A stretch of DNA of 64,000 nucleotides from G942493375 sp942493375 (GTDB lineage Bacteria > Armatimonadota > UBA5829), in contig OW818698.1 in assembly GCA_942493375.1 (NCBI GenBank), positions 4,154,001 to 4,218,000 of the forward strand. Direction: 5' to 3'. Position numbers and translations under genes: made by a program. Below are positions 34,931 to 42,172 of the stretch, piece after piece (within the stretch, counting starts at the first letter, position 1; each line of letters starts with the position of its first letter). The notes beneath the pieces were generated by a model. That model made no database searches. It saw only the letters and a program-made list of their open reading frames with translations, and was not told the origin of the DNA.

Positions 34931-35476
34931 ATGAAAAAAATAGCAATACTGCATTGGCTGGTTGGATCTATCCTGGCAATAGCAGCAAGCGCCGCCGGAG
35001 CCTGGACATCGGATAGAGTGGACGATACAGATAGTGCCTGCTCAAATACTACGAGGATCATTTGTAGTTGGTCTGGTGCTGATCTTGGTTTATTGAGTTC
35101 AAGTGAACTTCCTGAGCAGCATTCCCAAGTGTTGGTTGCTCCAGAGACCAATACAATGACCGGATTTGGGGCTGCATTACTGCTCAATGGTCTCGGAGTT
35201 GCAGGGTCAGGTTACTACCTGAGAAGAAGATACAACCGAGACAGTGCCAAACGTTATGCAGGTAGAAAAGTTGCTCGATTACCATTGTTTCTGGATACTG
35301 TGTTTTCCGTGGCAGTCCTGGTAGTTGTGAGCCCTGTGTTGATGGCTGTAGCAGCAACTGGGGCGCTTGTGACAGGTCTACCGAAAGTCTATGGTTGCAC
35401 TAAGTTTGTAACAAATTCTAACAATTACGAGATTGCCGGTGCAAAAGCAGAACAGCCAGGATCTCATAGAGTATGA
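34931..35476 (+). CDS. Short protein with degenerate internal sorting signal and second membrane segment (cassette 2)
   Basis: A 181-residue paralogue of the 32990 product. I start at the ATG at 34931, with GGAGG five bases before it; a frame extends about 20 codons further. Signal peptide residues 1-23. The sorting motif is degenerate, VAPETNTMTGFGAALLLNG, and YYLRRRYNRDSAKRYAG follows. The second membrane segment FLDTVFSVAVLVVVSPVLM and TGLPKVYG again match the start of polyprenyl-phosphate sugar transferases. A non-conserved tail (about 25 residues) ends the protein. The pairing with the following thioester protein repeats the layout of cassette 1. Confidence 0.7.
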   Translation: MKKIAILHWLVGSILAIAASAAGAWTSDRVDDTDSACSNTTRIICSWSGADLGLLSSSELPEQHSQVLVAPETNTMTGFGAALLLNGLGVAGSGYYLRRRYNRDSAKRYAGRKVARLPLFLDTVFSVAVLVVVSPVLMAVAATGALVTGLPKVYGCTKFVTNSNNYEIAGAKAEQPGSHRV

Positions 35477-35662
35477 TACCGAAGAGCTGGTTACTCGCTC
35501 GAGAATGAGGTGTAAATAAAGAATAATCATAGAAACACAAAGTGTATTATTCGCGATTATGGAAGGTCGTGAATCCGTAACATAAATATTGTTACGACAT
35601 TCGCAAGTCAAGAAGACTTTACAATCCGAAACGATCTAAATAAAAACAGGAGAAAAACGAAA

Positions 35663-36358
35663 ATGAAAAAGTTACTTATGTTAGCAGTCTTGTTGGTATT
35701 GGCAGCAACTCTGAGTACTTCCGCTTTTGCATGGAGTACTGCTGACCTTGTCCAGGGCGATTACTATTGGTTGAAGTATAATGGTATGGCTGGAGATGGC
35801 ACTTACTATACTACATTTAGCAACTTACAGGCTGCAGCGATTAACGTATCAGTAGATGATGCTGTTAAACCCGGAGCTGTCTATGTGCGAGACACTAGTG
35901 ATTCTGCCTGGCTGGGTAGTATAAACACATTCTGCATTGATCTTTCTATACCATTTGCGACGAGTGAGCATGCAGCTAAATATATGAAACTGTCAGCTGC
36001 AGCTGGTGCTTCTTATTTGTTAAATAAGTATGGTTCCAGTGACACTAATTTCGCTTGGAATGCTGCTTTACAGGCTGCAGTATGGAAAGCTATTGATCCT
36101 ACTCATGACTATCAGCTGAATGCTGGAACAAACTTGGGTCTGGCCCAGGGTTACTACACTAACTTTGTCTCAGAAATCAGCAACCTTTCAGGGTATGGTT
36201 TGACTCTTGGATTCAATGGTAATGATCCAATCAATAAGGTTTCCCAGAATGTGGGAACCGGCGTTGTTCCTGAAGCATCAACACTCGTTGGTTTCGGTTC
36301 CGCTCTGGCTATGGCTGGACCTGGACTGGTCGGATGGCTCCGCAGACGCAGAGCATAA
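35663..36358 (+). CDS. Thioester-domain PEP-CTERM surface protein (cassette 2)
   Basis: A 231-residue paralogue of the 33696 product, with the same layout: signal peptide 1-23, then DYYWLKYNGMAGDGTYYT, NTFCIDLSIPFAT (Cys91), NAALQAAVWKAID (Gln137) and a C-terminal VPEASTLVGFGSALAMAGPG plus LVGWLRRRRA. The last 28 coding bases are nearly identical to those of cassette 1, which suggests recent duplication or gene conversion. GGAG lies ten bases upstream of the ATG. It is probably transcribed from the sigma-54 element at 34806 together with the short gene before it. Confidence 0.85.
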   Translation: MKKLLMLAVLLVLAATLSTSAFAWSTADLVQGDYYWLKYNGMAGDGTYYTTFSNLQAAAINVSVDDAVKPGAVYVRDTSDSAWLGSINTFCIDLSIPFATSEHAAKYMKLSAAAGASYLLNKYGSSDTNFAWNAALQAAVWKAIDPTHDYQLNAGTNLGLAQGYYTNFVSEISNLSGYGLTLGFNGNDPINKVSQNVGTGVVPEASTLVGFGSALAMAGPGLVGWLRRRRA

Positions 36359-36378
36359 TCTTAAATAAATAGTAACAA

Positions 36379-36419
36379 AGAATGGGCACTGTTGATTTAT
36401 TTTCAACAGTGCCCATTCT
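36379..36419 (+). terminator. Terminator after cassette 2
   Basis: AATGGGCACTGTTGA and TCAACAGTGCCCATT form a long stem with an eight-base T-rich loop; it is followed by CTGTTATT. This one differs from the AGCCGCTC type used by cassette 1. Confidence 0.88.
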
Positions 36420-36501
36420 GTTATTTATAACAAACGGTAAAATCAAGAATACAGAAAAGTGAATAACAACAGCCGTGAATGCTCCGGTGTTAAAGCAATT
36501 T

Positions 36502-36542
36502 AACCCAACCGTTTTCCTCAGGGATACTAAACGGTTGGGTTA
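36502..36542. terminator. Hairpin, possible second terminator
   Basis: AACCCAACCGTTT pairs with AAACGGTTGGGTT around a 14-base loop, between cassette 2 and the convergent small membrane gene. No gene was found in the surrounding 36359-36713 gap. Confidence 0.55.
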
Positions 36543-36684
36543 TTTCACATTAGGAGGGACTTCAAGGACTACATTTCGTTGTTGGAAAAGTCGGAGCAGA
36601 GATTACATCAATCTACAATATTCAACAAACGTGAATACATCATACAGCAAGACATTATGAATGATAAATACCGGCTCTTTTCTT

Positions 36685-36712
36685 CATAATTCATAATTCA
36701 TAATTCATAATT
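36685..36712. repeat. Tandem repeat CATAATT x4
   Basis: Four exact copies of CATAATT sit directly before the stop codon side of the small membrane gene at 36714. Confidence 0.85.
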
Positions 36713-36713
36713 A

Positions 36714-36920
36714 TTATCCCCTGACCGCATTCACTGCAGCCCTGATCAGAGAGTAAACAATATAGCTGACCACCAGGATTACTCCAATACCAACTGCCAA
36801 TTTGAACAGAAAAGATATCGCACCAAGAAGAATCCATAGCACTTTGAATGCAACAGTAATGGCTACCAGACCTGCAAACATATAAATCACTATCTTAAGT
36901 GGGCTTGCAGAATCATTCAT
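36714..36920 (-). CDS. Small membrane protein of unknown function
   Basis: A 68-residue protein with two hydrophobic segments (about residues 9-32 and 36-60: IVIYMFAGLVAITVAF and LAVGIGVILVVSYIV), probably an inner-membrane hairpin. It begins one base after the stop of the ankyrin-repeat gene and is likely translated with it. No family is recognised. Confidence 0.6.
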   Translation of the reverse strand: MNDSASPLKIVIYMFAGLVAITVAFKVLWILLGAISFLFKLAVGIGVILVVSYIVYSLIRAAVNAVRG

Positions 36921-36921
36921 A

Positions 36922-37536
36922 CTACCACCCCTTCGGATGTTGCTGGGCCGGATTCATTTTCCCGGAACCAGCCTTAACTGGTTTCTTTGATTTAGGTGCA
37001 GGTTTGGGAAGTTCTTTGGATGACTTAGCGCCGTTCTTTAATAGGAATTCCACCATACCTGGTTTACCTGCCTGTCTTGCCATGTCCAGGACAGTCTTAT
37101 TGTCTTCAGTGAATGCGTTGATATTTGCTCCTCTGGAAATAAGAGCTTGTGCTAGTTGCTGAAGGTTGCTGCGAACTGCGATCTGGAGCCCTGTGGTTCC
37201 GCACTCTGCATTCCCATCAGGCTTTGCTCCGTGATCCAATAGGTAGTTAAGCATCTTCAGGTCACCTGCAGTAACGGCACAGTTGATAAAAGTACCTCCC
37301 TGAGCATGGATCTTATTGACCAGGTCAGGATCTTTCTTTATGAGTTTGTCTATTGTTTTGTAATCACTGGCATGTACAGCAGTAAACATCTGTTCAGTCA
37401 AAGGAGAACCTGGCGAAGGCTTACTCTTTGCCTGGGACTCATTCTCAGGTTTTTTCTCACCGGTTGAAGATATCACAGTGTTCAATAAAACAGAAGCTCC
37501 AAGAAGAACCACTACCAGTATAATCAGTTTATACAT
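36922..37536 (-). CDS. Ankyrin-repeat protein with membrane anchor
   Basis: A 204-residue protein from the ATG at 37536. An N-terminal membrane segment (YKLIILVVVLLGASVLLN) is followed by a Lys/Pro/Ser linker and three to four ankyrin repeats, for example GDLKMLNYLLDHGAKPDGNAE, NLQQLAQALISRGANINAFT and NKTVLDMARQAG-KPGMVEFLLKNGAK. A basic Pro/Lys tail ends the chain. It should be exported and bind other proteins. It forms an operon with the small membrane gene downstream. Confidence 0.8.
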   Translation of the reverse strand: MYKLIILVVVLLGASVLLNTVISSTGEKKPENESQAKSKPSPGSPLTEQMFTAVHASDYKTIDKLIKKDPDLVNKIHAQGGTFINCAVTAGDLKMLNYLLDHGAKPDGNAECGTTGLQIAVRSNLQQLAQALISRGANINAFTEDNKTVLDMARQAGKPGMVEFLLKNGAKSSKELPKPAPKSKKPVKAGSGKMNPAQQHPKGW

Positions 37537-37674
37537 ACAAACCACTCTCTTTTCTCGGGATACACCCGATATATACTCTTATTATACTATACGTAGTCTC
37601 GATGTAAAACACGCCCAAAAAACTTGTGTTTTGGAATAAATAATCAATAACCTTGATTGTCATCTATTTGAATA

Positions 37675-37780
37675 CTAGCCCGCTTTATTCACCAAGCTTC
37701 GCTTTTGTCCGGCAGTTGGGATAAAAGCTGAGTCAGTCATGAATAATGCGGGCTAGCCCGCTTTATTCACGAAGCTTAGA
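37675..37780. repeat. CTAGCCCGC repeat family, full short copy plus adjoining half copy
   Basis: 37675-37756 is the cleanest copy: CTAGCCCGCTTTATTCACC at the left and GAATAATGCGGGCTAG at the right, with CTTTTGTCC / GGATAAAAG inside. The right terminus is shared with the left end of a second, truncated copy (TAGCCCGCTTTATTCACGA) that runs to about 37780. The 37537-37872 gap otherwise holds the holA promoter. Confidence 0.88.
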
Positions 37781-37802
37781 GAGTTATCTTCACGAATATA
37801 AA

Positions 37803-37832
37803 TTGACACTTATCCCTCATAGGACATAGAAT
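37803..37832 (+). promoter_or_regulatory. Sigma-70-type promoter of holA
   Basis: TTGACA and TAGAAT are 18 bases apart, about 40 bases before the ATG at 37873. Confidence 0.65.
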
Positions 37833-37872
37833 TTCATTGGGCTATTGTGATTGTATATGCCCAGGGAATATT

Positions 37873-38967
37873 ATGCCTGCTAAAAAGAGTACAGATACAC
37901 CACGCGCCTATCTACTGCGTGGAGATGATGATTACCTGAAAAGCCAGGGACTCAAGGATCTTCTGCTGGAACTTGTCTCCGGAGACTTTGGAGACTTTGA
38001 TTTCGAACAGATGGATGGAGATAGTGCTACCAGTGACAGAGTGATGTCTGGAGTATGCATTCCACCATTTGGTGCAGATAGACGGGTAGTTCTGATAAAA
38101 CATGCCCAAAGGATGCCAGTCGATCAGCAGGAAAAGCTTGCTGAAAAACTGCTGAAGATCCCCGAGTCAGGCTGCTTGATCATGGTCACACCGGCACCAG
38201 ATAAAGAAGAAGGGAGAGTCAAGAAGGGTAGTGAAGTAGTAGGAGAGTTGTCCAGAGCAGTCCGCAAAATAGGCAAGATTATGGAATACGGAGTAGGAAG
38301 GCCTAAGGACAGAGCCTCCGCTGCCAGAGAGTTTGCTCAGTCGCTATTCATCCAGGCTGGCAGGAAAATTGATGCTGCTGCGCTAACACTATTCCTGCAA
38401 CGAGTGGGATCAGATTTCTCTACTGTAAACTCGGAATCACGGAAACTTGTCGATTACAGTGCAGACTCCGGGAAGATAACTCAGACCGACGTGCTTGCGG
38501 TGACTAGTGAGACCCCGGAGGATCGTATTTTTGCATTGGTCGATGCAATTGCAGAGAGGAACCAGGTGATGGCTCTAAAATTATTGGATGGAATATTCCA
38601 GGTAGGAGCAGATCCAAATGCAGAAGCACCAAGAACTCTTTCAATGATAGCCCGTCAATACCGATACATCCAGCAGACTCGGTTAATAATGGATTCCAGA
38701 AATCGTTCTTTACAAAAAGAAAATCTGCCGGATAGTGTAATAAATATGTTACCATCTTCCGAAAACGTAACTGACCTGGTTGGTAGGCAGTCGTGGCAGG
38801 AAGGTAAGCTGACAAAACAAGCTGGAAAACTCACCGAAACTGATATAGCCGGTGCATTTGGTGCATTGGCACGGTGTGACTTGCGGTTAAAAGGAGCCGG
38901 CGCAATTGAAGACCCACGAATGGCGATGGAACTCCTGGTATGTGAACTTTCAAATCCAGCGAAATGA
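37873..38967 (+). CDS. holA: DNA polymerase III subunit delta
   Basis: A 364-residue clamp-loader subunit that opens the beta clamp. AYLLRGDDDYLKSQGLKDLL is the HolA N-terminal block, RRVVLIKHAQRMP and CLIMVTPAPDKEEGR follow in domain I, and the C-terminal region has ETPEDRIFALVDAIAERN, the domain II/III junction, plus RTLSMIARQYRYIQQ and the final GAGAIEDPRMAMELLVCEL. Start chosen at the ATG at 37873, with CAGGGA six bases before; the frame extends 12 codons further upstream. A tRNA-Pro gene follows. Confidence 0.9.
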   Translation: MPAKKSTDTPRAYLLRGDDDYLKSQGLKDLLLELVSGDFGDFDFEQMDGDSATSDRVMSGVCIPPFGADRRVVLIKHAQRMPVDQQEKLAEKLLKIPESGCLIMVTPAPDKEEGRVKKGSEVVGELSRAVRKIGKIMEYGVGRPKDRASAAREFAQSLFIQAGRKIDAAALTLFLQRVGSDFSTVNSESRKLVDYSADSGKITQTDVLAVTSETPEDRIFALVDAIAERNQVMALKLLDGIFQVGADPNAEAPRTLSMIARQYRYIQQTRLIMDSRNRSLQKENLPDSVINMLPSSENVTDLVGRQSWQEGKLTKQAGKLTETDIAGAFGALARCDLRLKGAGAIEDPRMAMELLVCELSNPAK

Positions 38968-38988
38968 TAACCACCGCCAAATATACAT

Positions 38989-39018
38989 TTGCTTCAAAAC
39001 TGGTTTGAGTGATATAAT
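38989..39018 (+). promoter_or_regulatory. Promoter of tRNA-Pro
   Basis: TTGCTT and TATAAT with an 18-base spacer, ending eight bases before the tRNA. Confidence 0.6.
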
Positions 39019-39025
39019 ATCTTAT

Positions 39026-39103
39026 CGGGGCGTAGCGCAGCTTGGTTAGCGCGCTAGTTTTGGGAACTAGAGGCCGAGAGTTCAAATCTCTCCGCCCCGA
39101 CCA
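39026..39103 (+). tRNA. tRNA-Pro (anticodon TGG)
   Basis: A full cloverleaf: acceptor CGGGGCG/CGCCCCG, D stem GCGC/GCGC, anticodon stem CTAGT/ACTAG with loop TTTGGGA (anticodon TGG), T stem GAGAG/CTCTC with loop TTCAAAT, and encoded CCA at 39101-39103. It reads CCA/CCG/CCT/CCC codons by wobble. It sits on the left flank of the serine-recombinase island. Confidence 0.97.
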
Positions 39104-39540
39104 CGCGTCAAGCGTAAAAGCGACGGAGAGGTTTTTAACTGCACACACAGTGCACACAAAAAATCAGCCGTTCCCTCTTGATCTAGACTTCGTCTCTTAA
39201 CTGTATGTTTACTAAACGCGCCGACCTCAGCCGGAATTCCTCATAAAATCTCAAAAAAATTGTTTCCACCAAAAAAATATTTTTGCACACATACCAGTCC
39301 CCGGAGGCCTGTTTAACTAGGCATAGAGTTCCATTTTGATGAAATTTCAACCGAGAGAAATAACTGCAGATGCACAAACGCATTATTTTACAAAAAATGT
39401 TTGAGAATGTGCCCGAATATAGACCATTGTCCTAAGGGACTGGAGGAAATCAAAAAGAAGTTGTGCAAAAATTGCACAGGTTCACGATATAGAAGGCAGT
39501 CATAACAACCACTTCTGGAAGCATAAAATTACTCAGATTT

Positions 39541-39567
39541 CAGTTGTTGCAGAATATGCAACAACTG
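39541..39567. promoter_or_regulatory. Perfect 27-bp palindrome at the island edge
   Basis: CAGTTGTTGCA and TGCAACAACTG flank GAATA. It lies just beyond the small gene that ends at 39575. There is no T-run, so an operator or recombination site is as likely as a terminator. The 39104-39540 stretch shows no gene; it contains several TTGCACA/TGTGCAA words (near 39285, 39463 and 39472) and A-rich runs. Confidence 0.6.
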
Positions 39568-39574
39568 CCTCAAG

Positions 39575-39841
39575 TTACTCTGAAAGTGTAATCTTCTGGC
39601 ACCTGTCACACCCGATGGTCTTAAGTTTCTGCAGTATCTTTTGAGAAATCGCCGGAGACTCATCTGAATTAGGCCGCACCGGAAGAAGCATTGTTGTTAT
39701 TCGCTTCTCCCCGCACAGCCCAATCAGAATATCACCTCTGTATCCGTCGGCATAGGCCTTTCGGACTTCTTCCAGTTCTTCAACTGTTATCGTCCCAGTT
39801 GGTTTGGCTTTTTCATTACTTGCATCAGATCGTTTACGCAT
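39575..39841 (-). CDS. Small hypothetical island protein
   Basis: An 88-residue protein beginning MRKRSDASNEKAKPTGTIT. It contains VEELEEVRKAYADGYRGD, a short strand region and a CDRC pair near the C-terminus. It follows the recombinase gene after 29 bases on the same strand and is probably cotranscribed. Small proteins at this position may be recombination directionality factors, but nothing in the sequence proves it. Confidence 0.55.
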   Translation of the reverse strand: MRKRSDASNEKAKPTGTITVEELEEVRKAYADGYRGDILIGLCGEKRITTMLLPVRPNSDESPAISQKILQKLKTIGCDRCQKITLSE

Positions 39842-39870
39842 GATTGCCCTCCTGTATGCGCCAAAATCAT

Positions 39871-41724
39871 TTATATCTCTAATTCCATATTTTCTACTTT
39901 CAACTGGATGCTATCTACATCAACAGAAGCAACAATGCTGTTCATTCCTGGCAGTATTTCCTCATCGCTAAGGACCTCAGCACGGGGACCCATAGAGGCT
40001 CTTCGCCCTTTGATGAAATCAGCAGGTGATGGCAGGTAACTAAGGCATTGCAACATAGTGGCTGGAGTAGGAACCGCAATTCCTGTGCGTGTACCTGAAG
40101 TGAAGTAAGTACCCTTGGGAATATCGATAAATGTAGTCCCGATATAAGTGCCGAAACTTGTCAATACCGTTACGCCATCTTTGCCTATTGCAATCCACTG
40201 TACCGCACGCCTCAACGCGTCCTTTATCGTTGATGTCGGCATTTGTGCCAGAGTTTCCGCTGACAGGTCAGGGAAATCATCGTGCGGTTTTAGACGTCTT
40301 CGTAATTCGTCAGCTTTTCTTCCTAACTGTTCCCGTTCGCATCTGTAATCTACTGCAATCCGAGTGATCTGCTCATTGTCAAACACTCCAATCATATCAC
40401 GTAAACTCTTCGTTTCTTTCTTATACAGTTCGATTATTTGGTTCTCCGTTGAAGCTAGTGCCTGAATGTCTGCATCTCGACCGGCACTGTTTTGGATTGA
40501 TATTATTTCCAGCATCAAGAGCGGAGCAAGTTCCTTGAGCACCCAATTGTCTAAAACGTCTTCCTGGAGCATTCTCATACCGTAGGGTTTACAGTATCTT
40601 GGTGGTCTGCGATTGCTACAGACAAACCATTTAGAAGTTAGCCCATCATTTCTTTTAGGTTCATAGTGAACATGAAGCGGACGCCCACAATATGCGCAAA
40701 TCAACAATCCCGAAAGCAAGTGCTCACTATAAACAGATTTCTTACCTGGCCTATCGGTCAGTTTGATCTTCTGCTGTGCGGCTTCATAAAGGGTTAAAGG
40801 CACAACAGTTTCTAGTGTCCCCTTGCCGTCGCGAGATGACACAAGCAATGCCTTTACATCGTATTCCTGTTTGTTGTGCCGAAACTTACCAACGTATTGG
40901 CAATTTGTCAGGATCGTCCGTATTCCGGGCGTGTTAACTCGTTCAGGATGTGCTGCCTTGTGACCTTTAGCCCCAACAGCTATACTGATCCCTTCGTCCA
41001 TTAGGAGGTTGGCAATTGCATTGATACCCATTGGGCCACATTCACCTTCGCCATAAACGAAAAGTCGGAATATGCGATTCACAAGATCAAGCTCATCCCA
41101 TATAGGTTCCACAGACTGGGTGCCTCTGCCTTTGGAACGAAAACCATAACAGCTTGGGTTTCTAGTAAATAGCCCCAGCATCATCTTGAATTCGTGATCG
41201 CGGCGTATATCTTCGGAAGTTTGGTCTCGGTATCTTCGATTATTGGCGGCTTCGACATTGAACTGGTACAAGCCTGTAGCTGTATCGAGCCCCATGTCTC
41301 GGTGCCCACATATCAATCGAGTGCCGAATCTACGAAACTCTTTTGCAATAGCATCTCCGACGCCGTTATCTCTGACCAACCGGTCAGAACGCCAGATTAT
41401 TACGATATCTATCTTGCCATTAGCAATATCATTCATCATTCGAGTGAGTTCAGGTCTCCAGGGACCCGGATTTCGGCTCAATGTGTCCTGCCAATACCAT
41501 TCACCCTTGTTTCCCTCAGGCTCTTCGTATATAGTTATATTTTCCTCGGCAAATCCGTAGTATCCGCACACCTGCCTACAGAAATCAATCTGCTCAAGTA
41601 TGCTCTTAGAACGGCCTTCGGACTTGTTGCTCTTTCTAGCATATATTGCTATCTTCAAAATTCTGTTTGGTTTCTGTGGAGCTCCATAGCTGGGGGCTCC
41701 CTCTGGAATCACATAATTGTTCAT
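39871..41724 (-). CDS. Large serine recombinase (site-specific integrase)
   Basis: A 617-residue large serine recombinase. The catalytic domain starts IAIYARKSNKSEGRSK with nucleophile Ser32 and continues through IDIVIIWRSDRLVRD (catalytic arginines) and GTRLICGHRDMGLD. A recombinase DNA-binding domain follows (about residues 190-310, CYGFRSKG, GIRTILTNCQYVGKFRHN), then a zinc ribbon (ICAYCGRPLHV with a later CSNRRPPRYC), a coiled coil and a C-terminal tail. It should integrate and excise the element by cutting two attachment sites. GGAG precedes the ATG. It stands at the left end of a small island with the DGQHR and HTH genes. Confidence 0.94.
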   Translation of the reverse strand: MNNYVIPEGAPSYGAPQKPNRILKIAIYARKSNKSEGRSKSILEQIDFCRQVCGYYGFAEENITIYEEPEGNKGEWYWQDTLSRNPGPWRPELTRMMNDIANGKIDIVIIWRSDRLVRDNGVGDAIAKEFRRFGTRLICGHRDMGLDTATGLYQFNVEAANNRRYRDQTSEDIRRDHEFKMMLGLFTRNPSCYGFRSKGRGTQSVEPIWDELDLVNRIFRLFVYGEGECGPMGINAIANLLMDEGISIAVGAKGHKAAHPERVNTPGIRTILTNCQYVGKFRHNKQEYDVKALLVSSRDGKGTLETVVPLTLYEAAQQKIKLTDRPGKKSVYSEHLLSGLLICAYCGRPLHVHYEPKRNDGLTSKWFVCSNRRPPRYCKPYGMRMLQEDVLDNWVLKELAPLLMLEIISIQNSAGRDADIQALASTENQIIELYKKETKSLRDMIGVFDNEQITRIAVDYRCEREQLGRKADELRRRLKPHDDFPDLSAETLAQMPTSTIKDALRRAVQWIAIGKDGVTVLTSFGTYIGTTFIDIPKGTYFTSGTRTGIAVPTPATMLQCLSYLPSPADFIKGRRASMGPRAEVLSDEEILPGMNSIVASVDVDSIQLKVENMELEI

Positions 41725-41765
41725 ATTACTTTCTCCTCATATTGTTTTTCCCACGTAGATGTCAA

Positions 41766-41804
41766 TCATAAACATAATAGGTCTATAAGGCTCATGAATA
41801 ACAT
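41766..41804 (-). CDS. Mini-ORF with strong Shine-Dalgarno upstream of the recombinase
   Basis: A 12-codon frame (MLFMSLIDLLCL) with AAAGGGAGGTGA ten bases before its ATG. It ends 41 bases before the recombinase start. It may be a leader peptide or a small protein gene. The assignment rests only on the ribosome binding site. Confidence 0.3.
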   Translation of the reverse strand: MLFMSLIDLLCL

Positions 41805-42006
41805 CTACAGACAGTCACCTCCCTTTGAGTTCAAAATGTTCCTATAAGACCTGCTCTGCAGTATATAGACCAACGTGGTATTCATGGTATTCTTGATCTT
41901 CTGAGTCCCAAAGCCTCTCACCTGCATGTTTTTGAAAATACTTTGGAGTCAATTGTCATACATCAAATTTATATAGACATCTGTAGAATTAATTGTTCAA
42001 TATATA

Positions 42007-42035
42007 TTGACAATACTGCGCCATCGATATATCCT
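42007..42035 (+). promoter_or_regulatory. Promoter of the DGQHR transcript
   Basis: TTGACA and TATCCT are 17 bases apart, about 80 bases before the mini-ORF at 42116. The rest of the 41805-42115 interval shows no larger gene. Confidence 0.5.
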
Positions 42036-42115
42036 ATAAATATCGGGCGATTTACAGGTTCGCAGCACTATTCTGAGCTGCAGGCGAATTATACTCATGG
42101 GGAGGTGAGCTGAAA

Positions 42116-42172
42116 ATGAGTGTCATGCCAGGTGTGGCGGATCAGTATTTGCGCGAAATTGAAAACACATAG
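42116..42172 (+). CDS. 18-codon mini-ORF coupled to the DGQHR gene
   Basis: A near-perfect Shine-Dalgarno (GGGGAGGTGAG) is followed by an ATG and 18 codons (MSVMPGVADQYLREIENT). The stop codon directly adjoins the GTG at 42173 of the next gene, so translation of the DGQHR protein may be coupled to it. It could be a leader peptide or a small protein. Confidence 0.5.
   Translation: MSVMPGVADQYLREIENT

Noticed and set aside
39026..39103. tRNA-Pro as the attachment site of the island
   Set aside because: No second copy of the tRNA 3' end is seen near 44280, and large serine recombinases rarely use tRNA genes.
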